Assembly: GCA_947165435.1 (NCBI GenBank)
Contig: CAMVAI010000031.1
Location: 1-35,292, forward strand
Reading direction: 5' to 3'
Length of the DNA: 35,292 nucleotides
From: an uncultured Prevotella sp.
Lineage (GTDB): Bacteria; Bacteroidota; Bacteroidia; Bacteroidales; Bacteroidaceae
A model generated the notes under the pieces. That model searched no databases. It had not been told where the DNA came from and was given only the letters and a program-made list of their open reading frames with translations. The translations under genes and the position numbers were made by a program. Of this stretch, positions 14,877 through 24,892 are shown piece by piece. Position 1 is the first letter of the stretch. Each line of letters opens with the position of its first letter.

Positions 14877-15623
14877 TTATTTCTCGTGCCAGAACTCCCA
14901 GGAGGAGAAGGCCTGCAGCAGCAGCATCTCAAGCCCGTTCTTGGTTTGTGCCCCATACTGTGCGCCACGTTTCATGAAGAGCGTCTCGTCGGGATTGTAG
15001 ATGAGGTCGTAGAGGATGGTGTGGCTGTCCATGGCTTCGTAGGGCAGGGGCGGGCACACCTCCGTCTTGGGGTACATGCCTACAGGAGTACAGTTGACGA
15101 TGACCCTGTATTCTTGAACGACATCGGGAGTAATCTTGCTATACTGAATGGTGTCGGGCCGCTCGTAGCGGCTGACGAACACCGTTTCCAGCCCCAGGTG
15201 TTTCAGCCCGTAATTGACGGCCTTTGATGCTCCGCCGGTGCCGAGAATGAGTGCCTTCTGGTGCCACTTCTTGTCGAGCATGGGCTCGATGCTCTTGGTG
15301 AATCCGATGACGTCGGAGTTGTAGCCCTTCAGCTTCACGTCTTTTCCTTCGTGTATCACCTTGATGACGTTGACGGCGCCGATGGCCCTGGCCTCCGGCG
15401 AGATGTTGTCCAGGAAAGGCATCACCTTTTCTTTATAAGGAATGGTGACGTTCAATCCTCTGAGTTCTGGATTCGTGTTGATAATCTCGTCAAGAGCTTC
15501 GATAGCCGGAATCTCGAAGTTCTCATAGACGGCATCAATGCCCTCGTCCTGGAATCGCTGGTTGAAGTAGCTGATGGAGAACGAGTGTCCGAGCGGATAG
15601 CCGATTAGTCCATACTTTTCCAT
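14877..15623 (-). CDS. AroE, shikimate dehydrogenase
   Basis: Reduces 3-dehydroshikimate to shikimate with NADPH in the aromatic pathway. Features in the 248 residues: the substrate loop GHSFSISYFNQRF near residue 13, NVTIPYKEKV with the catalytic Lys, INVIK/AIGAVN block, and the NADP loop LGTGGASKAVNYGL near residue 126, followed by FVSRYERPD. The C-terminal NGLEMLLLQAFSSWEFW is typical. Slightly shorter than E. coli AroE (272), as usual in this phylum. The start is 8 nt after the ubiE stop, so coupled translation is likely. Confidence 0.95.
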   Translation of the reverse strand: MEKYGLIGYPLGHSFSISYFNQRFQDEGIDAVYENFEIPAIEALDEIINTNPELRGLNVTIPYKEKVMPFLDNISPEARAIGAVNVIKVIHEGKDVKLKGYNSDVIGFTKSIEPMLDKKWHQKALILGTGGASKAVNYGLKHLGLETVFVSRYERPDTIQYSKITPDVVQEYRVIVNCTPVGMYPKTEVCPPLPYEAMDSHTILYDLIYNPDETLFMKRGAQYGAQTKNGLEMLLLQAFSSWEFWHEK

Positions 15624-15631
15624 AATGAATA

Positions 15632-16369
15632 CTATTTTGTTGCAAAGTACATGGTGCAGATGCCGAAGGTGAGCCGCTGGAAACGGGCCTCGGCAAATCC
15701 TGCTTTCTTCAGAATGCCCACCATCTGCTCGCCTTGTGGGAAAGCCTCGATGGTACGTGTCAGATAGCTGTAGGCGCTTTGGTCGTGAGAGATAATCTGT
15801 CCGTAGAGGGGCAGCACGGAGTGTGAATAGATGCGGAACAGTTGCCGCATGGGGAACGAAACGGGTGTGGTCAGCTCAACGATGCTCAGGTGCCCGCCGG
15901 GTTTCAATACGCGGCACATCTCTGCCAATCCTTTGTCAAGGTCGGCAAAATTGCGAATGCCAAAGGCTGCCGTGACGGCATCGAACGACGCATCTGTGTA
16001 GGACAGCTGCAGGCAGTCCTGGCGTTCGAACGTGATGACGTGCTGCAGCCCTTTCTGTTTCACTTTCTGCCTGCCTATCTCCATCATGCCTTCTGAGATG
16101 TCGGCACCGATGAGCTGCTTCGGCTTCAGCATCTGGGCAGCGAGGATGGCAAAGTCGCCGGTTCCGGTGGCGATGTCAAGTACCGTTTGGGGGTGGTGCG
16201 GTTCAAGCTGTAGTATGGCTTTACGCCGCCAGCCCTTGTCAATATCCCACGACAGCCGATGGTTCAGCCGGTCGTAGGAGTGGGCGATGTTGTCGAACAT
16301 CTGCTCCACCTGTCGGGCCTTGTCTGAACCGTCGGGGGTGTAGGGGGTTATGGTTTCTTGTCGGTACAT
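15632..16369 (-). CDS. UbiE/MenG, demethylmenaquinone methyltransferase
   Basis: S-adenosylmethionine-dependent C-methylation of demethylmenaquinone; anaerobic Bacteroidota use menaquinone, so MenG activity is the likely role. The 245-residue protein has [25 protein letters not shown] at the N-terminus, the SAM motif [41 protein letters not shown] and ALPLYG-like [12 protein letters not shown]. The frame is open to 16663 through a region overlapping purC, but the ATG at 16369 matches family N-termini. It is preceded by a direct-repeat leader (16376-16444). Confidence 0.94.
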   Translation of the reverse strand: MYRQETITPYTPDGSDKARQVEQMFDNIAHSYDRLNHRLSWDIDKGWRRKAILQLEPHHPQTVLDIATGTGDFAILAAQMLKPKQLIGADISEGMMEIGRQKVKQKGLQHVITFERQDCLQLSYTDASFDAVTAAFGIRNFADLDKGLAEMCRVLKPGGHLSIVELTTPVSFPMRQLFRIYSHSVLPLYGQIISHDQSAYSYLTRTIEAFPQGEQMVGILKKAGFAEARFQRLTFGICTMYFATK

Positions 16370-16375
16370 GGCTTT

Positions 16376-16444
16376 GTTTCTTTTCCTGTAGAGAAGCACA
16401 GGGTACTGTGGCTTGTCAGTTTCCTTTCCGTTGGGAAGCACAGG
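16376..16444 (-). repeat. Imperfect 27-bp direct repeat in the purC-ubiE gap
   Basis: 16376-16402 and 16419-16444 share GTTTC, TTTCC and GAAGCACAGG blocks. The copy next to ubiE contains a small hairpin (CCTGT at 16385-16389 against ACAGG at 16398-16402), whose edge is 15 nt upstream of the ubiE ATG across an A-rich minus-strand spacer. The block CCGTTG, a short insert, AGCACAG also occurs in the repeat at 14828-14875. Confidence 0.6.
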
Positions 16445-16461
16445 ACCCTCAAGCTGTTTTT

Positions 16462-17409
16462 CTAACGGGTGGCGAGATAGGCACTGACGTTCTGCTGGAT
16501 GCGCTGTGCAAGGTCTTCTGCATCGGGGGCTTTCTGGAACGTCTCGCCGGTGATGTGCTCGTAGAGCTCGATGTAACGGTCTGAGACGCTGGCGGCATAC
16601 TCGTCGGTGATTTCGGGCATCTGCTGTCCAGGTTCGTTCATGAAGTTGTGCTCGATGAGCCATTGGCGCACAAACTCCTTGGACAACTGCTTCTGGGGCT
16701 CGCCCTTGGCCAGCTTTTCATCGTAGCCGTCGGCATAGAAGTAGCGCGACGAGTCGGGGGTGTGTATCTCGTCAATCAGATAGACCTTGCCGTCGCGCTT
16801 GCCGAACTCGTACTTGGTGTCAACGAGGATGAGTCCGCGCTGGGCGGCAATCTCCTGTCCACGGGCAAAGATGCGGCGGGTGTAGTCCTCCATCACAGCA
16901 TAGTCTTCGGCAGAAACAAGCCCTTGGGCTATGATTTCCTCTTTCGATATGTTCATGTCGTGACCCTCGTCGGCCTTGGTGGTGGGGGTGATGATGGGTT
17001 CGGGGAACCGCTCGTTCTCACGCATGCCGTCGGGCAGCTTTACTCCGCAGAGCTCGCGGCAGCCGTTCTTGTACTCACGCCAAGCGGAGCCGGTGAGAAT
17101 GCTGCGGATAATCATCTCGACACGGAAACCCTCGCACTTCAGGCCTACCGTCACCATGGGGTCGGGGGTGGCCAGTTTCCAGTTGGGGCAGATGTCGGTA
17201 GTGGCATCGAGAAACTTGGCTGCTATCTGGTTCAGTACCTGTCCTTTGTAGGGAATGCCCTTGGGCAGGATGACGTCGAAGGCCGAGATGCGGTCGGTAG
17301 CCACCATCACCATCAGGTCGTCGTTGATGTTATACACGTCGCGTACCTTGCCGTGGTACACACTCTTTTGTCCTTCAAAGTGGAAGTCGGTTTTTGTTAA
17401 TGCTTTCAT
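16462..17409 (-). CDS. PurC, SAICAR synthase
   Basis: Couples CAIR and aspartate with ATP to form SAICAR in purine synthesis. The 315 residues are the longer Bacteroidota/eukaryote-like type. Visible: [14 protein letters not shown] (phosphate-binding start), [48 protein letters not shown] and [25 protein letters not shown]. The 60-nt gap from phoH carries the A-rich (minus-strand) leader word also seen before htpG. Confidence 0.96.
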   Translation of the reverse strand: MKALTKTDFHFEGQKSVYHGKVRDVYNINDDLMVMVATDRISAFDVILPKGIPYKGQVLNQIAAKFLDATTDICPNWKLATPDPMVTVGLKCEGFRVEMIIRSILTGSAWREYKNGCRELCGVKLPDGMRENERFPEPIITPTTKADEGHDMNISKEEIIAQGLVSAEDYAVMEDYTRRIFARGQEIAAQRGLILVDTKYEFGKRDGKVYLIDEIHTPDSSRYFYADGYDEKLAKGEPQKQLSKEFVRQWLIEHNFMNEPGQQMPEITDEYAASVSDRYIELYEHITGETFQKAPDAEDLAQRIQQNVSAYLATR

Positions 17410-17424
17410 CTTGTTTTATTTTCG

Positions 17425-17439
17425 TTTATTTTCGATTTA
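17425..17439 (-). promoter_or_regulatory. A-rich leader word shared with htpG
   Basis: TTTATTTTCGATTTA (minus strand TAAATCGAAAATAAA) occurs here, 15 nt upstream of the purC ATG, and identically at 35036-35050, 26 nt upstream of the htpG ATG. Bacteroidota start sites rely on upstream adenines more than on Shine-Dalgarno pairing, so this may aid initiation. Confidence 0.4.
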
Positions 17440-17469
17440 TGATTTATATGTGGGGTGGTAGCACATCAT

Positions 17470-18426
17470 TCACTCTTCACTATTCCCTTTTCCTTTGTCA
17501 AACCTTTCGTAGGCATTGACGATACGCGTGACGAGTTTATGGCGTACAATGTCCTTGCGGTTCAGTTCTACCACACCGATGCCTTCGATGCCGTTCAGAA
17601 TCTCCAAGGCCTCGACGAGCCCAGACTTCTGCGAGCGTGGCAGGTCTATCTGCGTCATGTCGCCGGTGATAATCATCTTCGTATTCCACCCCATGCGGGT
17701 GAGGAACATGCGGATTTGCTGCGGTGTGGTGTTCTGTGCCTCGTCGAGAATGACCACCGCATCCGACAGCGTGCGTCCGCGCATGAAAGCCAGCGGAGCA
17801 ATCTGAATCACGTGGTGCTCCATCATCTCCTGCAGCTTCACCTGCGGCAGCATGTCCTCCAGGGCGTCATAGAGTGGCTGCAGGTAGGGGTCTATCTTGT
17901 CCTTCATGTCGCCGGGGAGGAACCCCAGTTTCTCGCCAGCCTCAACGGCAGGCCTTGACAAGATGATTTTCTTGGCAGTCTTTTCCTTCAAGGCTTTTAC
18001 CGCCAGTGCTATCGAGAGATAGGTCTTTCCCGTTCCAGCCGGTCCTACTGCGAACACCATGTCGTTGTCGTTGTAGGCATCTATCAGCCGCTGCTGATTT
18101 TCCGAGCGGGCCTTGATGGCGCGGCCTGACATCGAGTAGCATACCACCCCTTCTGGCACCTCGTCCTTCGTGCGGTGTCCTTTCACAATGTCCAGTATGT
18201 CCTCCTCCTTCAGTGCATTGAACCGAACTACATGTTGCCTTATCTTCTCGGCAGCCTCCTCGAAGGCTGCCATCTGCTCTTCGTCGCCAAGAATGCGAAT
18301 CACATTGTCGCGGGCCACAATGCGGAGCTTCGGGTATAAGGCCCGCAGCATCTGTAGGTGTTGGTTCCCGATTCCGTAGAATACGACGGGATCAATGTCC
18401 TCTAATATGATATGTTTCTCTATCAA
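17470..18426 (-). CDS. PhoH-like ATPase
   Basis: PhoH/PhoL-family P-loop ATPase, linked in other bacteria to RNA metabolism, often beside ybeY. The 318 residues have an N-terminal KH-like part (about 1-75), Walker A GPAGTGKT (128-135), SRPAVEAGEKLGFLPGDMKDKIDPYLQPLYD, Walker B VVILDEAQNTTPQQIRMFLTR and the sensor GDMTQIDLPR. All catalytic motifs are intact. It is the first gene of the operon running to purM; a -7-like TAACTTTG lies at 18453-18460 on the minus strand. Confidence 0.95.
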   Translation of the reverse strand: MIEKHIILEDIDPVVFYGIGNQHLQMLRALYPKLRIVARDNVIRILGDEEQMAAFEEAAEKIRQHVVRFNALKEEDILDIVKGHRTKDEVPEGVVCYSMSGRAIKARSENQQRLIDAYNDNDMVFAVGPAGTGKTYLSIALAVKALKEKTAKKIILSRPAVEAGEKLGFLPGDMKDKIDPYLQPLYDALEDMLPQVKLQEMMEHHVIQIAPLAFMRGRTLSDAVVILDEAQNTTPQQIRMFLTRMGWNTKMIITGDMTQIDLPRSQKSGLVEALEILNGIEGIGVVELNRKDIVRHKLVTRIVNAYERFDKGKGNSEE

Positions 18427-18605
18427 AATATTGTTTTTTCTGAATGTGGCTGCAAAGTTACTAATTAAAAGTCATAAATATGAAGAAAAATGTGCAAAAA
18501 AAATTACTTTTTATTAAATATATTAGGAAGTATTGAAATTTTTTTGTAACTTTGCGCCATGAATACATAGCATTACTCATTATAAACTGTAAACCTTAAG
18601 TTGAT
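18427..18605. promoter_or_regulatory. Divergent promoter region phoH / AraC-type regulator
   Basis: This AT-rich 179-bp region has a minus-strand -7 box TAACTTTG (18460-18453) for phoH and a plus-strand TAACTTTG (18547-18554) for the regulator gene, about 51 nt before its ATG. The -33 boxes are not clear on either side. Confidence 0.5.
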
Positions 18606-19061
18606 ATGAAAAAGAATCAATTACTTTCGTCAGAGGAAAGCACCTCTTATAGGTCGCTTGTCCGGCCTGCACTGATGGATGTGTTGCAGGAAAAAATCAT
18701 GGATTACATCGTAGTCAGGAAAAAGTACAAGGAGAAGAACTATACTGCCCGGCAGCTGGCTAAAGACCTGGGAACAAATTCCCGGTACATCTCGGCAGTT
18801 GTCAACACCAAGTTCCGCATGAACTATACGGCGCTTGTCAACAAATACCGCATAGAAGAGGCACTTCAAATACTGTCCGACCCTCAGTACAGTTCTTTAT
18901 CGATAGAGAAAGTAGCCGGTATGGTGGGGTTTATCAACAGACAGTCGTTCTACAGCGTGTTTCGTAAGCAAATGAACATGACGCCTGTTCAATATCGCAA
19001 GCAACAATTAGAATCACTCAACGATAATGACGGTAATTTATCACAAAAGATAACAGCATGA
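18606..19061 (+). CDS. Stand-alone AraC-type HTH regulator
   Basis: 151 residues comprising an AraC/XylS DNA-binding domain and little else. The first HTH is in YTARQLAKDLGTNSRYISAVVN, and the second in SIEKVAGMVGFINRQSFYSVFRKQMNMTPVQYRKQ, ending with the family's (F)RK-x7-P-x-x-YR signature. Residues 1-40 are short and charged, with no ligand or receiver domain, so how it is switched is unknown. Its stop overlaps the peptidase start by 4 nt (ATGA at 19058-19061), so the two are translationally coupled. Confidence 0.88.
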   Translation: MKKNQLLSSEESTSYRSLVRPALMDVLQEKIMDYIVVRKKYKEKNYTARQLAKDLGTNSRYISAVVNTKFRMNYTALVNKYRIEEALQILSDPQYSSLSIEKVAGMVGFINRQSFYSVFRKQMNMTPVQYRKQQLESLNDNDGNLSQKITA

Positions 19062-20998
19062 ACTATATTGACGAACGGTTTGCAGATATTCAAATGCTCA
19101 GATACCGACTGGATGGTTTCGAGCAGCTAACCCTCTCACAGAAAAAACTCATCTTCTATCTCTCGAAAGCCACCCTTTATGGCAGGGACATCACTTTCGA
19201 CCAGTTCGGAAAATACAATCTCCGCATTCGCAAGATGCTGGAGGTTGTTTTTACCGACCCCTCGGTGCCTCACGATACCGAAGATTTTGCAGCCCTTGCC
19301 ACCTATCTGAAGCGGGTGTGGTTTTCTAACGGCATCTACCACCACTATGGCTGCGAGAAATTCAAACCGGGCTTCAGCGACAGCTATCTTCGCGAAACGT
19401 TGAAACTGGTCGATGTCAGACAACTGCCCCTGCAGTCGGGCGAGACGGTCGATGACCTTTGCCGCGAACTGTTTCCCGTCATCTTCGACGATGCCGTGCT
19501 TCCCAAGAAGGTAAACAAGGCCGACGGTGCAGACCTGCTACTCACGTCGGCATGTAATTTCTATGAGGGGGTGAGCCAGCAGGAAGCCGAGGAATACTAT
19601 GCCCGGCAGAAGTCGCAGGATGCCGGAAACGCAGCCCCTCCGTCGTATGGCCTGAACAGTACGCTTGTCAAGAAAGATGGTGTGGTGAAGGAAGAGGTAT
19701 GGTCGGCTAACGGTCGCTATGCCAATGCCATACGTCACATCATATACTGGTTGGAGAAGGCTATGGGGGAAGCCGAGAACGAGCGGCAGCGGCAGGTGAT
19801 GTCCTTGCTGATTGACTATTATCGGACCGGCAATCTGCAGCTGTTCAACGACTATTGCATTGCATGGGTTGGCGAACATGAGGGACGCATCGATTTTGTC
19901 AATGGATTTATTGAGGTATATAGCGATCCGCTCGGGCTGAAGGGCTCGTGGGAAGGTATAGTGGAATACAAGGACTTGGAAGCCACACGGCGCACACAGA
20001 CCATCAGCCGCAATGCACAATGGTTTGAAGACCACTCGCCCGTTGACCCCCGATTCCGCAAGACGGTGGTGAAGGGGGTGGTAGCCAATGCCATCTGTGC
20101 TGCCATGCTGGGCGGCGACGAGTATCCTTCTACTGCCATCGGCATCAACCTGCCCAATGCCGACTGGATCAGGGCGCAATATGGCAGTAAGAGTATTACC
20201 ATATCAAACATTACCGATGCCTACAACAAGGCAGCCCACGGCAATGGCTTCAAGGAGGAATTTGTGATAGACCGCGAAACCCTCGACATGATAGAACGCT
20301 ACGGCGACGCGTGCGACACGCTGCATACCGACTTGCATGAGTGTCTGGGGCATGGCAGCGGACAACTGCTGCCAGGCGTGGATCCTGATGCGCTGAAGGC
20401 ATACGGAAATACTATAGAAGAGGCTCGCGCCGACCTCTTCGGCCTCTATTACATGGCTGACCAGAAGATGGTGGAATTAGGACTTCTTCCCAACACAGAG
20501 GCTGCTCATGCACATTATTATTCTTATATGCTGAACGGCTTAATGACACAGCTCATTCGTATAACTCCCGGAAACCAGATAGAAGAAGCACACATGCGCA
20601 ACCGTGCGCTGATAGCCCATTGGTGCTACGAAAACGGAAACGTCATTCGCATGGAACAGCACAATGGGAAGACTTTTGTTCGCATTACTGATTACGACAA
20701 GTTGCGCGGCTTGTTTGCACGTCTGCTTGCCGAAATACAACGCATCAAGAGCGAGGGCGATTACGAGGCTGCCCGGAAGTTGGTGGAGCAATACGCCGTC
20801 AAGGTGGACAGACGGCTGCACGACGAAGTGTTGGAGCGTTACAAGAAGTTGAATCTCGCTCCCTACAAGGGCTTCATCAATCCCGTTCTCATTCCGGTGA
20901 CAGACGCAGAAGGAAACGTGACGGATGTCCGTGCAGACTATACGGAGGGCTATACGCAGCAGATGCTTCGCTATGGTAAAGAGTATGCCACGCTGTAG
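19058..20998 (+). CDS. Cytoplasmic M49-family peptidase (dipeptidyl-peptidase III type)
   Basis: Zinc peptidase cutting dipeptides from oligopeptide N-termini. The 646 residues contain the M49 zinc motif HECLGH at 427-432 and the third ligand in EEARAD (454-459). The HECLGH form with a spacing of 27 residues to the ligand Glu is what is known for the Bacteroides thetaiotaomicron enzyme, in contrast to HELLGH with a longer gap in humans. No signal peptide or lipobox is visible, so a cytoplasmic location is inferred, unlike exported relatives. It overlaps the upstream AraC-type gene. Confidence 0.93.
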   Translation: MNYIDERFADIQMLRYRLDGFEQLTLSQKKLIFYLSKATLYGRDITFDQFGKYNLRIRKMLEVVFTDPSVPHDTEDFAALATYLKRVWFSNGIYHHYGCEKFKPGFSDSYLRETLKLVDVRQLPLQSGETVDDLCRELFPVIFDDAVLPKKVNKADGADLLLTSACNFYEGVSQQEAEEYYARQKSQDAGNAAPPSYGLNSTLVKKDGVVKEEVWSANGRYANAIRHIIYWLEKAMGEAENERQRQVMSLLIDYYRTGNLQLFNDYCIAWVGEHEGRIDFVNGFIEVYSDPLGLKGSWEGIVEYKDLEATRRTQTISRNAQWFEDHSPVDPRFRKTVVKGVVANAICAAMLGGDEYPSTAIGINLPNADWIRAQYGSKSITISNITDAYNKAAHGNGFKEEFVIDRETLDMIERYGDACDTLHTDLHECLGHGSGQLLPGVDPDALKAYGNTIEEARADLFGLYYMADQKMVELGLLPNTEAAHAHYYSYMLNGLMTQLIRITPGNQIEEAHMRNRALIAHWCYENGNVIRMEQHNGKTFVRITDYDKLRGLFARLLAEIQRIKSEGDYEAARKLVEQYAVKVDRRLHDEVLERYKKLNLAPYKGFINPVLIPVTDAEGNVTDVRADYTEGYTQQMLRYGKEYATL

Positions 20999-21019
20999 GA
21001 ATACACACAAAAGCTGACA

Positions 21020-21658
21020 ATGGAAATCAACGAACAAGTGAAAGAAATCAAGCAGTCGTTCCGGCAGATGATGGACGGAGCGATTGCTAAGTCGATGCGC
21101 GACAAGGGCTTGGAGTACCGGCTGAATTGGGGAGCTACCTTGCCCCGACTGCGCGAGATGGCTCATGACATCCGTATGCAGACAGCGGCAGAGGGCCTGT
21201 CGGCTTACCATCTTGCCATCGCGTTGTGGAAGGAAGAGGTGCGCGAATGCAAGATACTGGCCACCATGCTGATGCCGCCCGGGGAACTGCCCATCGAAGT
21301 GGCAGAAATATGGATGGAGCAGACCCACTCGCAGGAAATCGCAGAACAGCTGGCCTTCAACCTGCTGCAACAGGTGCCGTATGCCCCGCTGATAGCATAC
21401 CGATGGATGGCTTCCGACAAGGAGCTATACCAGCTGTGTGCATTCCATATCATGTCGCGACTCTTCATGAACGGACAGGAACCCAGCGAACGTGGCATCA
21501 ACGAGTTTTTAGACCAGGCTATCGCTGCGCTGCAAGGACCGTTCCCCTCGGTGCGCAAAGCCGCTATGCAAAGCGTGTTGCACTTTGCTGAACTGGGACT
21601 TGTTTACGAAAGAATGGCAAAAAGTGTATTGAAAAGTATCAATTTAGAACTTTTTTAA
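21020..21658 (+). CDS. DNA-alkylation-repair-like HEAT protein
   Basis: 212 residues, all-helical, similar to the AlkD/HEAT-like DNA alkylation repair family: YRLNWGATLPRLREMAHDI, LAIALWKEEVRECKILATMLM, and late repeats VRKAAMQSVLHFAELG. It is a shorter and divergent relative, and I cannot point to the catalytic Asp and Trp residues of AlkD, so glycosylase activity is uncertain. It follows the peptidase gene by 21 nt and is probably co-transcribed. Confidence 0.65.
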   Translation: MEINEQVKEIKQSFRQMMDGAIAKSMRDKGLEYRLNWGATLPRLREMAHDIRMQTAAEGLSAYHLAIALWKEEVRECKILATMLMPPGELPIEVAEIWMEQTHSQEIAEQLAFNLLQQVPYAPLIAYRWMASDKELYQLCAFHIMSRLFMNGQEPSERGINEFLDQAIAALQGPFPSVRKAAMQSVLHFAELGLVYERMAKSVLKSINLELF

Positions 21659-21690
21659 ATAATTGTTTCGTCCGTTTCAAGAAAAAGTAG

Positions 21691-21698
21691 TAATTTTG
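21691..21698 (+). promoter_or_regulatory. -7 box for the Fur-family gene
   Basis: TAATTTTG 30 nt upstream of the ATG at 21729. A TTTCG about 20 nt further up is a weak -33 match. Confidence 0.45.
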
Positions 21699-21728
21699 TG
21701 CGGTTTTTAACCTCTTTAACCACATAAA

Positions 21729-22214
21729 ATGAGAGAAAATATAAAAGTGACGGTCAAGAAGATTCTGACCAACTACTTGGAACTGAACAAACTGCGAAAG
21801 ACTCCGGAGCGGTATGCCATTCTCGATGCGGTATATAGCTTGAGCGGACATTTCACCCTCGAAGAGTTGAGTGGCAAACTGAACGCAGAGCTTAACTTTC
21901 CTGTCAGCCGGGCAACATTATATAACACGCTAAGGCTGTTCATGGAACTGCGGCTTGTTATACGCCATCGCTTTCAGGGTTCGACGAAGTATGAGGCCTG
22001 TTACGACAACAATAGCCACAGCCACCAGATATGCACGGTGTGTGGCAAAGTGATTGAAGTGAAATCGCCACAGATTAGCGAGGCCATCAACAGTCTGCAC
22101 ATGAAACGTTTCCGCAAGGACGGCTATACGCTTTACATCTATGGCATCTGCAGCACTTGTCAGGCCAAGATGACCCGTAAGGCTACAAAGAATAAAAAGA
22201 CAGCAACACAGTAA
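21729..22214 (+). CDS. Fur-family metalloregulator
   Basis: 161 residues with the winged-helix domain (RKTPERYAILDAVYSLSGHFTLEEL, PVSRATLYNTLRLFMELRLV) and the C-terminal dimerisation domain. Paired cysteines CTVC (102-105) and CSTC (141-144) form a structural zinc site as in Fur/PerR/Zur. The His-containing NNSHSHQ (94-100) lies where regulatory ligands sit. Whether it senses iron, peroxide or zinc cannot be decided. The order Fur-family gene, purA, hisS is, to my knowledge, common in Bacteroidales. Confidence 0.9.
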   Translation: MRENIKVTVKKILTNYLELNKLRKTPERYAILDAVYSLSGHFTLEELSGKLNAELNFPVSRATLYNTLRLFMELRLVIRHRFQGSTKYEACYDNNSHSHQICTVCGKVIEVKSPQISEAINSLHMKRFRKDGYTLYIYGICSTCQAKMTRKATKNKKTATQ

Positions 22215-22238
22215 AAAAAACATAACCAAACACGAAAT

Positions 22239-23510
22239 ATGAATCAAGGAAAAGTGGATGTCCTGCTCGGATTGCAGTGGGGCGATGAAGGAAAAGGAAA
22301 GGTGGTCGATGTGCTGACCCCGCAGTATGATGTGATAGCCCGCTTCCAGGGCGGCCCGAATGCTGGACACACACTGGAGTTTGAGGGACAGAAATACGTG
22401 CTACGCAGTATTCCCTCCGGCATCTTCCAAGGCGGGAAAGTCAATATCATCGGCAATGGCGTCGTGCTGGCACCAGACCTGTTCATGGAAGAGGCAATGG
22501 CTCTGGAGGCCAGTGGGCATGAGTTGAAAGAACGGCTGCACATTTCGAAGAAGGCACATCTCATCATGCCAACCCACCGTGTGCTCGATGCTGCCTACGA
22601 GGCCCAGAAGGGTAAGAACAAGGTGGGAACCACCGGCAAGGGCATCGGACCGACGTACACCGACAAGGTGAGTCGTAACGGACTGCGTGTTGGCGACATT
22701 CTGGACAACTTCGAGGAGAAATATGCTGCCCATAAGGCTCGTCATGAAGCGATATTGAAGTCGCTGAACTTTGAATACAACATTGACGAGGTGGAGAAGA
22801 AATGGCTGCAAGGCATCGAATACCTGCGCCAGTTCCATTTGGTAGATTCCGAGCACGAAATCAATCAGGTGCTGCGTTCGGGAAAGAGCGTGCTCTGTGA
22901 GGGTGCCCAGGGTACGATGCTTGATGTCGATTTCGGTTCCTATCCCTTCGTCACTTCGTCGAACACCATCTGTGCCGGAGCCTGCACGGGTCTTGGCATC
23001 GGTCCAAACAAGATTGGCGAGGTGTTTGGCATCATGAAAGCCTACTGCACTCGTGTGGGAGCGGGGCCGTTCCCTACGGAACTGTTCGATGAAACGGGTA
23101 AGAAGATACGTGACCTTGGCCATGAGTATGGTGCCGTAACGGGACGTGAGCGTCGCTGCGGGTGGATAGATCTGGTGGCACTGCGCTACTCTATCATGGT
23201 GAATGGCGTGACGCAGCTGATTATGATGAAGAGCGATGTGCTCGACGGTTTCGATACCATCAAGGCTTGTACGGCCTATAAGGTGAACGGGGTTGAGACT
23301 CGCGACTTCCCTTACGATATCGAGAAGGGCATTGAGCCTGTATATGAAGAACTGCCCGGATGGAAGACAGACATGACTCGCTTTACCAGCGAAGAGCAGT
23401 TCCCCAAGGCCTTCAGCAACTACATCAGTTTCCTGGAGCGCGAATTAGAGACTCCCATCAAGATTATTTCCATCGGCCCTGATAGAGCACAAACCATTGT
23501 ACGCAAATAA
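22239..23510 (+). CDS. PurA, adenylosuccinate synthetase
   Basis: GTP-dependent condensation of IMP and aspartate, the first step from IMP to AMP. The 423 residues show the P-loop [69 protein letters not shown] and the late [18 protein letters not shown]. All motifs are intact. It starts 24 nt after the Fur-family gene and ends 5 nt before hisS. Confidence 0.98.
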   Translation: MNQGKVDVLLGLQWGDEGKGKVVDVLTPQYDVIARFQGGPNAGHTLEFEGQKYVLRSIPSGIFQGGKVNIIGNGVVLAPDLFMEEAMALEASGHELKERLHISKKAHLIMPTHRVLDAAYEAQKGKNKVGTTGKGIGPTYTDKVSRNGLRVGDILDNFEEKYAAHKARHEAILKSLNFEYNIDEVEKKWLQGIEYLRQFHLVDSEHEINQVLRSGKSVLCEGAQGTMLDVDFGSYPFVTSSNTICAGACTGLGIGPNKIGEVFGIMKAYCTRVGAGPFPTELFDETGKKIRDLGHEYGAVTGRERRCGWIDLVALRYSIMVNGVTQLIMMKSDVLDGFDTIKACTAYKVNGVETRDFPYDIEKGIEPVYEELPGWKTDMTRFTSEEQFPKAFSNYISFLERELETPIKIISIGPDRAQTIVRK

Positions 23511-23515
23511 AAGCT

Positions 23516-24883
23516 ATGGCACAAAAACCTTCAATTCCCAAAGGAACACGCGACTTCGGCCCCGTCGAAATGGCTAAGCGCAACTATATCTTCAATACCA
23601 TCCGTGAGGTATATGCCCTTTATGGCTTCCAGCAAATAGAGACTCCGGCCATGGAGACGCTGCAGACGCTGATGGGCAAATATGGCGAAGAGGGTGACAA
23701 ACTGCTTTTCAAGGTGCTCAATAGCGGCGACTTCCTGAATAAGGTGTCCGACGAGGAACTCTCGGAGCGCAATGCCCTGCATCTGGCTTCCAAACTGTGC
23801 GAAAAGGGGTTGCGCTACGACCTGACGGTTCCCTTCGCACGCTATGTGGTGATGCACCGTGACGAGTTGCAGCTACCCTTCAAGCGTTATCAAATACAAC
23901 CTGTATGGAGAGCAGACCGTCCGCAAAAGGGGCGCTACCGCGAGTTCTATCAGTGCGATGCCGACGTGGTGGGTTCCGACTCACTGCTTAATGAGGTAGA
24001 GCTGATGCAGATTGTCGATGAAGTGTTTTCGCGTTTCGGCATCCGCATCGTCATTAAAATCAATAACCGTAAGATTCTGTCGGGCATTGCCGAAGTCATA
24101 GGTGCTGCCGACAAGATAGTGGACATTACCGTGGCCATCGACAAGCTCGACAAGATTGGTATCGACAATGTCAATCAGGAACTGCGTGACAACGGATTGA
24201 ACGAGGAGCAAATAGCGCGCCTGCAGCCAATCATCGCTCTGTCGGGCACTAACGACGAAAAGCTTGCTACCATAGCCGAAGTGCTGAAGGATAGCGAGAC
24301 AGGATTGAAGGGCATCGAGGAGTGCCGCTTCATTCTCGACACGCTGAAGGCGACCGGTCTTAAGAACGCGATACAGCTTGACCTTACGCTGGCTCGTGGC
24401 TTGAACTACTATACGGGTGCCATCTTCGAGGTGAAGGCCCTTGATGTAGAGATAGGCAGCATCACAGGCGGCGGACGCTACGACAACCTGACGGGTATCT
24501 TCGGCATGCCGGGCCTGTCGGGAGTAGGCATCTCGTTCGGTGCCGACCGTATCTACGATGTGCTGAACCAGCTTGACCTCTATCCGCAGGATTCTGTCAA
24601 TGCCACCCGTCTGTTGTTCATCAATTTCGGACAGCAGGAGACAGCCTATTGCCTACCTATAATAAATAAGGTACGCGCGTGTGGCATCTGTGCTGAGATT
24701 TATCCCGATGCTGCCAAGATGAAGAAGCAGCTGTCGTATGCCAATGCCAAGCAGATAGCCTATGTGGCTCTTGCCGGCGAAACGGAAATCAGTCAGCAGA
24801 AGATTACGCTGAAAAACATGGCAACAGGCGAACAGCAGCTGCTTACCGTTGACGAGCTGATTAGCCGGATCAAGGCGGAATAA
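23516..24883 (+). CDS. HisS, histidyl-tRNA synthetase
   Basis: Class II aminoacyl-tRNA synthetase of 455 residues. Motif 1 is near [13 protein letters not shown], motif 2 is [28 protein letters not shown] (in part), the histidine-specific loops are [15 protein letters not shown] and [10 protein letters not shown], and motif 3 is [15 protein letters not shown]. The anticodon-binding domain follows ([24 protein letters not shown]). The start is 5 nt after purA. Confidence 0.97.
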   Translation: MAQKPSIPKGTRDFGPVEMAKRNYIFNTIREVYALYGFQQIETPAMETLQTLMGKYGEEGDKLLFKVLNSGDFLNKVSDEELSERNALHLASKLCEKGLRYDLTVPFARYVVMHRDELQLPFKRYQIQPVWRADRPQKGRYREFYQCDADVVGSDSLLNEVELMQIVDEVFSRFGIRIVIKINNRKILSGIAEVIGAADKIVDITVAIDKLDKIGIDNVNQELRDNGLNEEQIARLQPIIALSGTNDEKLATIAEVLKDSETGLKGIEECRFILDTLKATGLKNAIQLDLTLARGLNYYTGAIFEVKALDVEIGSITGGGRYDNLTGIFGMPGLSGVGISFGADRIYDVLNQLDLYPQDSVNATRLLFINFGQQETAYCLPIINKVRACGICAEIYPDAAKMKKQLSYANAKQIAYVALAGETEISQQKITLKNMATGEQQLLTVDELISRIKAE

Positions 24884-24892
24884 TCGTAATGG

